From CG03 sp034660675 (GTDB lineage Bacteria; CG03), in assembly GCA_034660675.1 (NCBI GenBank), contig JAYEJT010000063.1, forward strand, positions 1 to 15,774: a DNA stretch of 15,774 bases, given 5' to 3'. Shown here in pieces: positions 1-6,191 of the stretch. A program made the position numbers and the translations under genes. The stretch's first letter is position 1. Each line of letters begins with the position of its first letter. The notes beneath the pieces are model-generated. The model did not search any database. It was given only the letters and a program-made list of their open reading frames with translations, and had not been told where the DNA came from.

Positions 1-2
1 GT

Positions 3-1178
3 GTCGGGGAATTCGCCGCGGTGCTTAAAACCGCGGCCAAGCTGAAGGCGGAGAAATACATGGGGAATTCCATTGTTTTTAAATACACCGGTTCATCTCT
101 GACACCGCTGGAAGACATAGTGTGCGATGAAAAAATTCCCCTGAAAATACGCCGCGGCGCCGTTGAAGCACTGGGCAGCGGCGGTGATTTTTCTTACGAA
201 GGCATCCTTATGAAAATTCTTGACGGCGACATCGATCTCTTTCTTAAAAAAAGCGCGTTATACGCCCTGGGTAAACTCAGGTTGAAATCAACGGCGAAGG
301 CGGTGGCCGGATTTCTCCGTCATCCTTCCGCGCATTTGCGGATGCGTTCCGTTGAAGCTCTCGGCGAGCTGGGCCTGCCGGAATATGTCAAGAGCGTTGC
401 CGCGCTCGCCGAAGATAATAATTATTTCGTCAGAAAAGCTGCTGTTTTAGCGCTCGGAAAATTGGCGGATCCCGCCTATTGCGGTCTTCTCAAAAATAAG
501 ATGAACAACAGGGGCGTCAGAAACGGGGCTTTTATTTCGCTTGCCATGTTAGGCGATGAAAGTGCTCTTGAAAGTCTGCCTCTTTTTGTAAACAACGATG
601 CCGTGGGAACTGATTTGCGCTTGATGGCTCTGAGAATAATGAGGGAACTCGGAAGTTGCCCGGCGGCCGCGCTTGTCCTGAAAAATATGAGCATGAAAAG
701 TCCGGTAATAAAAGCGGAATGCCTGGATGCCGTGAGCGGTCTTTTGCGGAAAGGCGCTTTAGAAATTGATGAGGAGGGAGAAAAAGATATCTTTTCGCTG
801 GTTTCCGACCGATCGGCCGCCGTGCGCCGGGCGCTGGCGGTTTTTTGCGGGGAGTCCGCCGGGAATTTTTCGGAAACGGCTCTTGGCACACTGCTGAAAG
901 ATACTTCGGCGGCAGTCAGAGGCGCAGCTGTTTCCTCGTTGCTGAAATTTCCGGGCAGGGAAGCTGATATTCTGCGTTTTTTTGACGACAGCAGCGCTTT
1001 TGTGCGCCTGTCGGCGGTGAAAGCCCTGTCAAAAACGGAGGTACCTCCCCATGTTTTACACATTGCCGTTGAAAAACTCAGATTGCTTTTGAAGGATCCT
1101 TCTCATGAAGTCGGTGAAGCCGCGTCAAAAGCCATCTTAACTCTTGTCCGAAAAAAGGTGCCAGAGGTTGACTTATGA
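3..1178 (+). CDS. HEAT-repeat (PBS-lyase-like) protein, 5' end outside window
   Basis: The reading frame is open from base 3, so the gene probably begins upstream. GTG 21 and ATG 60 (with a GGAG a few bases before it) are possible internal starts. The protein is a string of about eight or nine helical repeats of roughly 30-40 residues, each with a core like 'VRxxAVxALGKL' (for example RRGAVEALG, LKKSALYALGKL, LRMRSVEALGEL, VRKAAVLALGKL, VRRALAVF, VRGAAVSSLL, VRLSAVKALS). This is the signature of HEAT / PBS-lyase HEAT-like solenoids, which are usually protein-binding scaffolds; no catalytic motif is visible. No signal peptide can be judged because the N terminus is missing. The last eight residues (KKVPEVDL) and the stop codon are encoded by the left arm of a 25-bp inverted repeat, so the native C terminus may have been replaced. 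The fold is fairly certain, the role unknown. Confidence 0.8.
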   Translation, partial: VGEFAAVLKTAAKLKAEKYMGNSIVFKYTGSSLTPLEDIVCDEKIPLKIRRGAVEALGSGGDFSYEGILMKILDGDIDLFLKKSALYALGKLRLKSTAKAVAGFLRHPSAHLRMRSVEALGELGLPEYVKSVAALAEDNNYFVRKAAVLALGKLADPAYCGLLKNKMNNRGVRNGAFISLAMLGDESALESLPLFVNNDAVGTDLRLMALRIMRELGSCPAAALVLKNMSMKSPVIKAECLDAVSGLLRKGALEIDEEGEKDIFSLVSDRSAAVRRALAVFCGESAGNFSETALGTLLKDTSAAVRGAAVSSLLKFPGREADILRFFDDSSAFVRLSAVKALSKTEVPPHVLHIAVEKLRLLLKDPSHEVGEAASKAILTLVRKKVPEVDL

Positions 1179-1315
1179 TAGTAAACGGTTAAGTTTTGAA
1201 ACGTTGATGATTAAGATTTAACCGTTAATTATTCCCGAAAACAAGTAAAAAATTTGTAAAAAAGGCCTGTCTGCTCAAGAAATAAGTAATATAAGTCAAC
1301 CTCTGGCACCTTTTT
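1152..1315. repeat. Palindromic MITE-like element with 25-bp perfect terminal inverted repeats
   Basis: Bases 1152-1176 are the exact reverse complement of 1291-1315 (25 of 25 pairs); the core of the arm reads GGTGCCAGAGGTTGACTTAT. The 114-bp interior is AT-rich, holds no ORF, and contains a second smaller hairpin (1184-1226). The left arm runs into the 3' end of the HEAT gene and supplies its last codons and stop. The right arm lies about 15 bases before the nfeD -10 region. No target-site duplication is obvious at the borders (CCGA on the left, CCTT on the right). The shape fits a small non-autonomous mobile element (MITE), a dispersed intergenic palindrome, or a bidirectional terminator, since the T-run beside the right arm suits a terminator on the + strand. 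One copy cannot decide between these. Confidence 0.75.
1184..1226. repeat. Inner hairpin of the palindromic element
   Basis: AACGGTTAA at 1184-1192 pairs exactly with TTAACCGTT at 1218-1226. Pairing continues inward to 1199/1211 if G-U pairs are allowed, giving a stem of about 16 pairs with an 11-base loop. It sits inside the larger 25-bp inverted repeat, so a transcript of the whole element could fold as a stem carrying an internal stem-loop. Confidence 0.5.
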
Positions 1316-1330
1316 CCTTTTTTTCTTTTT

Positions 1331-1345
1331 TGCTATGATAGCGTT
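1331..1345 (+). promoter_or_regulatory. Extended -10 promoter for nfeD, possibly leaderless
   Basis: TGCTATGAT at 1331-1339 fits an extended -10 (TGnTATAAT, one mismatch). There is only a T-rich stretch where a -35 should be. The -10 ends six bases before the ATG at 1346, so transcription would start at or next to the initiation codon. No Shine-Dalgarno sequence precedes the ATG, consistent with a leaderless message. Inference from sequence only. Confidence 0.45.
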
Positions 1346-2620
1346 ATGAAAAAAATCGTTTTATTTTTTGCGGGTTTGATGCTGTGGGTTTCATCCGTTT
1401 CCGGGGCTGTGTGCCGGGTTTTGTCAGTGGAGGGGGTGATAGACCCTGTCATCGCCGAATATGTGGAAAAAGGCCTTTCGGCAGACAATTTTGATATTGC
1501 CGTTATAGCCTTGAACACACCCGGCGGCCTTATGGATTCCATGCAGGACATTATCAGGGCAATGATGAACTGTTCCAAACCTGTGGGCGTGTGGATAGGG
1601 CCTTCAGGGGCCCGCGCGGCTTCGGCGGGGGTTTTTATAACCGTTGCCGCTGATTTTTCCGCCATGGCTCCGGCCACCAACATAGGCGCTGCGCATCCCG
1701 TGCAGCTCGCCCCCGGCGGAGAAGGGAAAACCAGTCCGGATATGACGAAAAAAATAGTGAATGACGCCGTTGCGTATATACAGTCCATAGCCAAAGAGAG
1801 AGGCAGGCCGCTAAAATGGGTGAAAGAAGCTGTTGTGGAGAGTGTTTCAATAGACGCGGAACAGGCACGAGAAAAAGGGATCGTTGATTTTGTGGCGCCG
1901 GATATAACGGCGCTGCTTGCCGCTATTGACGGCAGGGAGATAAAAAAAGCAGGAGAGATCTTTGTGATTGACACGAAAGACATTGTTGTAAAATACAAAA
2001 ATCTTTCCGCCGCGAAAAATTTTCTTCACCGGATAGCCAATCCCAACATCGCTTTTATTCTGTTGATGATAGGCGTGTGGGGGCTGATACACGAGGCTTC
2101 TGCGCCGGGCGTGGGTTTCGGCGCCGCTGTCGGCGGAATATCTCTTCTGCTGGCTTTTTTCGCGATGAGGATACTGCCGATAAATATTGTGGGCCTGCTT
2201 TTTATAATCATGGGCCTGGTGCTTTTTTTTCTTGAAGTTTTTACGCCCGCCTTCGGCGTGCTGACGGCTGGAGGGCTCGCTTCTTTTGTGTTTGGAGGTA
2301 TGATGCTGATTGACAAAACAAAGATGTCCATAGGCGTGTCGCTTTCGGCGATTTTACCGACAGCTGTTTTTCTCTTCCTTTTCATGACTTTTGCCGTGAG
2401 GGCGGTTATCAGGAGCCAGAAGAAAAAATCATCCACGGGAATAGAGGGGATGATAGGGGCGAAAGGCGAAGCTCTTGAGGACATAGACGGGAAGGGAACG
2501 GTGTTTGTGCACGGTGAAATATGGCTTGCCATTTCGGATGAAAAAATAAAGAAAGGCGAAAACGTCGTCGTCACCGCCGAAGACGGAAACAAGCTGACAG
2601 TGATAAAAGACAAAACATGA
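1346..2620 (+). CDS. nfeD: NfeD-family membrane-bound serine protease (ClpP-like domain, membrane domain, OB domain)
   Basis: 424 aa with the full three-part NfeD layout. A signal peptide (about 1-20, MKKIVLFFAGLML) is followed by a ClpP/SppA-class protease domain to about residue 210. It contains 'NTPGG' (57-61), the nucleophile motif 'ARAASAG' with Ser93, and 'KIVNDAVAYI' where Lys136 (or Lys135) fits the catalytic lysine of the Ser-Lys dyad known from the archaeal homologue PH1510. About five hydrophobic segments follow (roughly 232-248, 257-274, 281-300, 303-322, 335-356), then a C-terminal OB-fold-like domain (365-424, 'GMIGAKGEAL..'). The long NfeD forms are thought to cleave stomatin-type membrane proteins in envelope quality control, but no stomatin gene lies beside it here. 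It heads a run with lysS, the lolC/E-type gene and lolD; its stop overlaps ATG 2617 of a possible small ORF. Family assignment is firm, substrate unknown. Confidence 0.88.
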   Translation: MKKIVLFFAGLMLWVSSVSGAVCRVLSVEGVIDPVIAEYVEKGLSADNFDIAVIALNTPGGLMDSMQDIIRAMMNCSKPVGVWIGPSGARAASAGVFITVAADFSAMAPATNIGAAHPVQLAPGGEGKTSPDMTKKIVNDAVAYIQSIAKERGRPLKWVKEAVVESVSIDAEQAREKGIVDFVAPDITALLAAIDGREIKKAGEIFVIDTKDIVVKYKNLSAAKNFLHRIANPNIAFILLMIGVWGLIHEASAPGVGFGAAVGGISLLLAFFAMRILPINIVGLLFIIMGLVLFFLEVFTPAFGVLTAGGLASFVFGGMMLIDKTKMSIGVSLSAILPTAVFLFLFMTFAVRAVIRSQKKKSSTGIEGMIGAKGEALEDIDGKGTVFVHGEIWLAISDEKIKKGENVVVTAEDGNKLTVIKDKT

Positions 2621-2718
2621 AGTTACCGCGGCATCTGGTATTCGGAGCGGCTCATATGGATGAGGGCTTTGGCGAAGTACCCGAAACGACAATGTATAAG
2701 GAGAATAAAAGTGGCTGA
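2617..2718 (+). CDS. Possible 33-aa small ORF bridging nfeD and lysS
   Basis: The ATG at 2617 overlaps the nfeD stop (ATGA), and the ORF ends in TGA at 2716-2718, just inside lysS, whose GTG is at 2711. The 33-residue product starts MKLPRHLVFGAAHMDEGFG; it has no signal peptide, membrane segment or motif I recognise. The tight overlap on both sides is what translational coupling looks like, and the ORF would carry ribosomes across the gap to the lysS ribosome site. No good Shine-Dalgarno precedes the ATG. It could equally be a chance ORF in a 90-base spacer. Confidence 0.33.
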   Translation: MKLPRHLVFGAAHMDEGFGEVPETTMYKENKSG

Positions 2719-4132
2719 ACAGGATATAATGAACGCGAGGAAGGAACATCTGAAGTGGCTGAAAGAAAATGAGATAGAGCTGTATCCTGTCCAAAGCGGT
2801 AAATCTGAAAACATAGCCGAAATAAGGGAGAAGTTTGAGAAATCGGGCGAATCTTTTGATGTTTCTGTTTCGGGCCGCGTCACGGCGGTGAGGCTCATGG
2901 GAAAAGCGGCGTTTGCCGAGTTGTTTTCAAACGGAAACAAAATCCAGATATACATAAAAAGGGACGAGATACCTGACGATTTCAAGGTGTTTAAGAAAAC
3001 GGACATAGGCGATTTTGCCAATGTGGGCGGTTTTGTTTTTAAGACAAAAATGGGAGAAACGACCATACACATCAAAAAATTCACGTTTTTGTCCAAATCT
3101 GTCAGACCCCTTCCTGAAAAGTGGCACGGCCTCAAAGACGAGGAACAGATACTCCGAAAACGGTATCTTGACATACTCACAAACGAGCGTTCGCGCAATA
3201 ACTTTAAGGCCCGCAGCCGCGTTGTTACGGGTATAAGAAAATTTCTTGACAAGAAAGGTTTTATGGAGGTGGAAACGCCTATCCTCCACGGCATAGCCGG
3301 CGGAGCCGAGGCGGATCCCTTTATGACCCATCACAACGCTCTTGATCTGGATCTTAATCTCAGAATAGCGCCCGAGCTTTATCTGAAAAGGCTTCTTGTT
3401 GCCGGTTACGACAGGGTGTATGAGTTGGGTCGCAATTTCAGAAATGAGGGGATTTCCACCAGACACAATCCTGAATTCACGATGCTTGAGCTTTACGAGG
3501 CCTACTCGGATTGTCAGGGGATGATGTCTCTTTGCGAAGAACTGATAAAGGATGCCGCTTTGAAGGCTTTCCCCGGCGGAGAGCCGGCCATTGATACAAA
3601 CAAACCCTTCCGCAGAATAGCCATTTTTGAGGCGCTCAAAGAAAAAACGGGCATTGATTTTGAGGGGAATCTTGATAGGGGTTTTCTCACCGAAACCGCC
3701 GCAAAGCTGAACATTGAATGCGAAAAAGACGCGACGCCGGGGAAAATATTTGAGAACATCTCGGAAGGCATTCTTCTGGAAGGCGTCACAGAACCGGTTT
3801 TCATGCATGATTTCCCCGAGGAGTTTTCTCCTCTCGCAAAACCGAAATCCGGCACAAATACGGCTGACAGGTTTGAGCTCTATATGAACGGTATGGAAAT
3901 AGCCAACGCTTATTCTGAGCTGAACGATCCCGTTAAGCAGAGGGAACATTTTCAGGCGCAGGCGGCAGCATCCCCCGGGAAGAACATTGACAATGACTAT
4001 CTTGAGGCTATGGAATACGGCATGCCGCCCGCGGGGGGCCTGGGAATAGGGATAGACAGACTTGTTATGGTGCTGATAAAAAGCTTTTCGGTAAAAGATG
4101 TCATCATATTTCCGCAGCTAAAAAAGAAGTGA
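2711..4132 (+). CDS. lysS: Lysyl-tRNA synthetase, class II
   Basis: Attaches lysine to tRNA-Lys in the cytoplasm. I chose GTG 2711 because AAGGAG at 2698-2703 lies seven bases before it; the frame is open upstream to 2660 but those residues do not look like family sequence. This gives 473 aa, slightly shorter than the roughly 500 of E. coli LysS. The N-terminal OB-fold anticodon-binding domain covers about 45-130 ('VSVSGRVTAVRLMGKAAFAE'). The class II catalytic core follows, with motif 1 around 170-190 ending 'FMEVETPIL', motif 2 'FRNEGISTRHNPEFTMLE' at 243-260, and motif 3 'GGLGIGIDRLVM' at 442-453. 'RIAPELYLKRLLVAG' (218-232) is typical of LysS. The stop overlaps the GTG of the next gene by four bases. 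The lysS-lolC/E-lolD order is, from memory, also found in some deltaproteobacteria. Confidence 0.97.
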   Translation: MAEQDIMNARKEHLKWLKENEIELYPVQSGKSENIAEIREKFEKSGESFDVSVSGRVTAVRLMGKAAFAELFSNGNKIQIYIKRDEIPDDFKVFKKTDIGDFANVGGFVFKTKMGETTIHIKKFTFLSKSVRPLPEKWHGLKDEEQILRKRYLDILTNERSRNNFKARSRVVTGIRKFLDKKGFMEVETPILHGIAGGAEADPFMTHHNALDLDLNLRIAPELYLKRLLVAGYDRVYELGRNFRNEGISTRHNPEFTMLELYEAYSDCQGMMSLCEELIKDAALKAFPGGEPAIDTNKPFRRIAIFEALKEKTGIDFEGNLDRGFLTETAAKLNIECEKDATPGKIFENISEGILLEGVTEPVFMHDFPEEFSPLAKPKSGTNTADRFELYMNGMEIANAYSELNDPVKQREHFQAQAAASPGKNIDNDYLEAMEYGMPPAGGLGIGIDRLVMVLIKSFSVKDVIIFPQLKKK

Positions 4133-5346
4133 CTCTGCAGTTTAAAATAGCGTTTCGTTATCTTTTTTCACGACGCAAAGAGGTGTTTCTGTTTCTTTCG
4201 TCTATAATAAGCGTGTCGGGGATAATGATAGGCGTGGCGGCGCTTCTGATAACGCTTTCCGTAATGAACGGTTTTCACAGTGATCTAAAAAACAAGTTTT
4301 TGTCTACATCCAGCGCCGTAAACATTCTTTTTCCTCAGAGATTTGACTCGGAAGCCAGAAAGAAGGTCTCGGATAAAATAACGAAGGTTAAAGGAGTCAC
4401 GGCTTTTGCCCCCTATCTTTTGAACCAGTCGGTTTTTACAAAAAGAGGACGCTCCCAGGGGGTGATGGTCAAAGGCATAGCCCCTGAACTCCAGAAAAAA
4501 GTGTCAACCCTTGAGAAACAGATGACGAAAGGGGAATATGCGCTGGGTAAAGACGGTATCTTTATAGGAGCGGAACTGGCGGCAAGTTATGCTTTATCTC
4601 CGGGGGACAGCGTTTTTCTCACCGTAGCTCCGTCCGACACAGCCGATGTGTCAGCTCTTTCCGGCGGAAGGGTGAGGAAATTCAGGGTGTCGGGCATTTT
4701 CACTTCCGGAATGTGGGAATACGATATGAACCTCGTGTACATAAACATTGAGGGGATGAGGGAACTTTACGGTTTGGGGGATGCCGCAACGGGTTTTGAA
4801 ATAGCCGTTGAAAACGCCGACCACGCGGATGTAACGGCCGCGGCAATACGCGAAGCCACGGACGTGAGGCTGTGGGTGCGGACCTGGAAGGAGATAAACC
4901 GCACGCTTTTTGCGGCGCTTGAGCTTGAGAAAAAAACGATGTTCATAATACTGAGCCTCATCGTCATGGTGGCGGTCTTCAACATAATATCCAGTCTTCT
5001 TTTACAGACGATAGAGAAGGTGCGGGACATAGGCGTCCTCAAGGCTCTCGGCGCGGACAGGGCGTTTATAGAAAAAATTTTTGTGTATCAGGGTATGCTC
5101 AGCGGCGCGGCGGGATTGTTTGCGGGCAATATAATAGCTGTCGCGGCCTGTTTTTTGCTGAAAAGATATGAATTTATAAAGATCCCCGCGTCTGTTTACT
5201 ATATGAGCAAGCTTCCTGTGATAATGGATTTTTCCGATTTTGCCGTGGTGAACGCGGTTAGTGTCATTCTGATTTTTCTGGCTTCGTACATACCGTCAAG
5301 GCAGGCGGGAAAGCTTTCTCCCGCGGTGATTTTGCGTTATGAGTGA
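4129..5346 (+). CDS. lolC: LolC/LolE-type lipoprotein-releasing ABC permease
   Basis: 405 aa inner-membrane subunit of the complex that extracts mature lipoproteins from the inner membrane and hands them to LolA. The N-terminal segment 'FLSSIISVSGIMIGVAALL' (22-40) followed by 'ITLSVMNGFHSDLKNKFL' is diagnostic of LolC/E. A MacB-like periplasmic domain spans about 48-265. Three further membrane segments follow at about 270-293, 322-344 and 369-388, with the coupling-helix region 'EKVRDIGVLKALGAD' (296-310) between the second and third. It starts at a GTG overlapping the lysS stop (GTGA) and overlaps lolD by eight bases, so it is surely co-translated with both. Only one permease gene is present, so the transporter may be a homodimer (as proposed for single-permease 'LolF' systems) unless a second gene lies elsewhere. 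The lolC symbol is used in the broad sense. Confidence 0.93.
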   Translation: MTLQFKIAFRYLFSRRKEVFLFLSSIISVSGIMIGVAALLITLSVMNGFHSDLKNKFLSTSSAVNILFPQRFDSEARKKVSDKITKVKGVTAFAPYLLNQSVFTKRGRSQGVMVKGIAPELQKKVSTLEKQMTKGEYALGKDGIFIGAELAASYALSPGDSVFLTVAPSDTADVSALSGGRVRKFRVSGIFTSGMWEYDMNLVYINIEGMRELYGLGDAATGFEIAVENADHADVTAAAIREATDVRLWVRTWKEINRTLFAALELEKKTMFIILSLIVMVAVFNIISSLLLQTIEKVRDIGVLKALGADRAFIEKIFVYQGMLSGAAGLFAGNIIAVAACFLLKRYEFIKIPASVYYMSKLPVIMDFSDFAVVNAVSVILIFLASYIPSRQAGKLSPAVILRYE

Positions 5347-6016
5347 TGCTCTTGTTTTTGAAAACGCGGGAAAGATTTATTCTCCCGGTACACCGCTGGA
5401 AGTGCGGGCGCTGGCAGGCGTTTCTTTTTCTCTGGCCAAATCCTCTTTCACATATCTTCTGGGGCCGTCGGGGAGCGGCAAGACAACTCTTCTCAATCTT
5501 GCGGGGCTTTTGGATTCTACCACGTCGGGAAAGGTGATAGTTTCGGGTAAAGACACATCTCTTATGACGGAGAAGGAGAAAGCGCGTCTCAGAAACCGGT
5601 CGGTGGGTTTTGTTTTTCAGCAGCCCACTTTTCTGCCCGAATTCACAGCTGCGGAAAACGTTATGATGCCGTCTCTGATAGCGGGCACTGACAGAATTTC
5701 CGTCCGGCGCAAAGCGGAAGGTTTTTTTGAGATGATGGGCATTTCCGCCCGCGCCGGCCATTATCCGCCACAACTTTCCGGCGGTGAGCTCCAGCGATTC
5801 GCGATTCTCAGGGCGCTGATGAATGAGCCTCAACTGCTTCTTTGCGATGAGCCCACCGGCCAGCTTGATGAGGAAAACGCATCTCTTGTCATGCAGGCCC
5901 TGACGCGTTTTCTTGACCGCAGTGCGGCAGCGGTGCTTTTTGTTACTCACAACCGTGATCTTGCCGGTTCCGCCGCTGTTTTGCATTTACGCAACGGCTC
6001 TTTAAAAACTTCCTGA
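5339..6016 (+). CDS. lolD: Lipoprotein-releasing ABC transporter ATPase LolD
   Basis: 225 aa cytoplasmic ATPase that powers the LolC/E-type permease just upstream. All ABC motifs are present: Walker A GPSGSGKT at 42-49, Q-loop Gln94/95 in 'FVFQQPTFLP', signature LSGGE at 146-150, Walker B 'LLLCDEP' at 166-172 with Glu171, D-loop 'GQLDEEN' and the switch His204 in 'VTHN'. Length and the 'FVFQQ..LLPEFTA.ENV' style are typical of the LolD/MacB/FtsE group; position after a LolC/E-type permease decides LolD. One small departure is the signature helix 'LSGGELQRFAILRAL', where LolD proteins usually have 'LSGGERQRVAIARAL'. The start ATG lies inside the permease gene, eight bases before its stop ends. 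It is the last gene of the nfeD-lysS-lol run; 175 non-coding bases follow. Confidence 0.94.
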   Translation: MSDALVFENAGKIYSPGTPLEVRALAGVSFSLAKSSFTYLLGPSGSGKTTLLNLAGLLDSTTSGKVIVSGKDTSLMTEKEKARLRNRSVGFVFQQPTFLPEFTAAENVMMPSLIAGTDRISVRRKAEGFFEMMGISARAGHYPPQLSGGELQRFAILRALMNEPQLLLCDEPTGQLDEENASLVMQALTRFLDRSAAAVLFVTHNRDLAGSAAVLHLRNGSLKTS

Positions 6017-6134
6017 TATAACAGCGCGCGGAGTCAATGCGCTTTCTGCTTGAGAGCCGTAGAAACGCTAAACACAGTTTTTCTGTTTTATTGAGCTGAT
6101 TTCCGCTCCTTTTTTCTTCACGCAAGGGCATTTT

Positions 6135-6145
6135 TATGATAAAAT
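6135..6145 (+). promoter_or_regulatory. Possible -10 region(s) upstream of coiled-coil gene
   Basis: TATGAT at 6135-6140 and TAAAAT at 6140-6145 both resemble a -10 box, in the 175-bp gap after lolD; no convincing -35 is visible (T-rich sequence at 6111-6118). Transcription would start around 6147-6152, about 40-45 bases before the GTG at 6192. The gap also has weak short hairpins (AGCGC 6023-6027 with GCGCT 6039-6043), but no clear terminator. Confidence 0.3.
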
Positions 6146-6191
6146 AACATTATGTTGTTCATATATGCAAAATTGTTTTTTGTGAAGCAGG

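Noticed and set aside
455..1063. Long ORFs on the - strand opposite the HEAT gene
   Set aside because: They mirror the + strand coding sequence, give Ser/Arg/Pro-rich proteins of no recognisable type, and have no ribosome site.
1152..1315. CRISPR repeat or tRNA at the inverted repeat
   Set aside because: Only one pair of arms in opposite orientation, no repeated spacers and no cloverleaf; it is a simple palindromic element.
2660..2710. Longer LysS N terminus starting at 2660
   Set aside because: The extra 17 residues look unlike LysS and have no ribosome site, while GTG 2711 has AAGGAG at the right distance.
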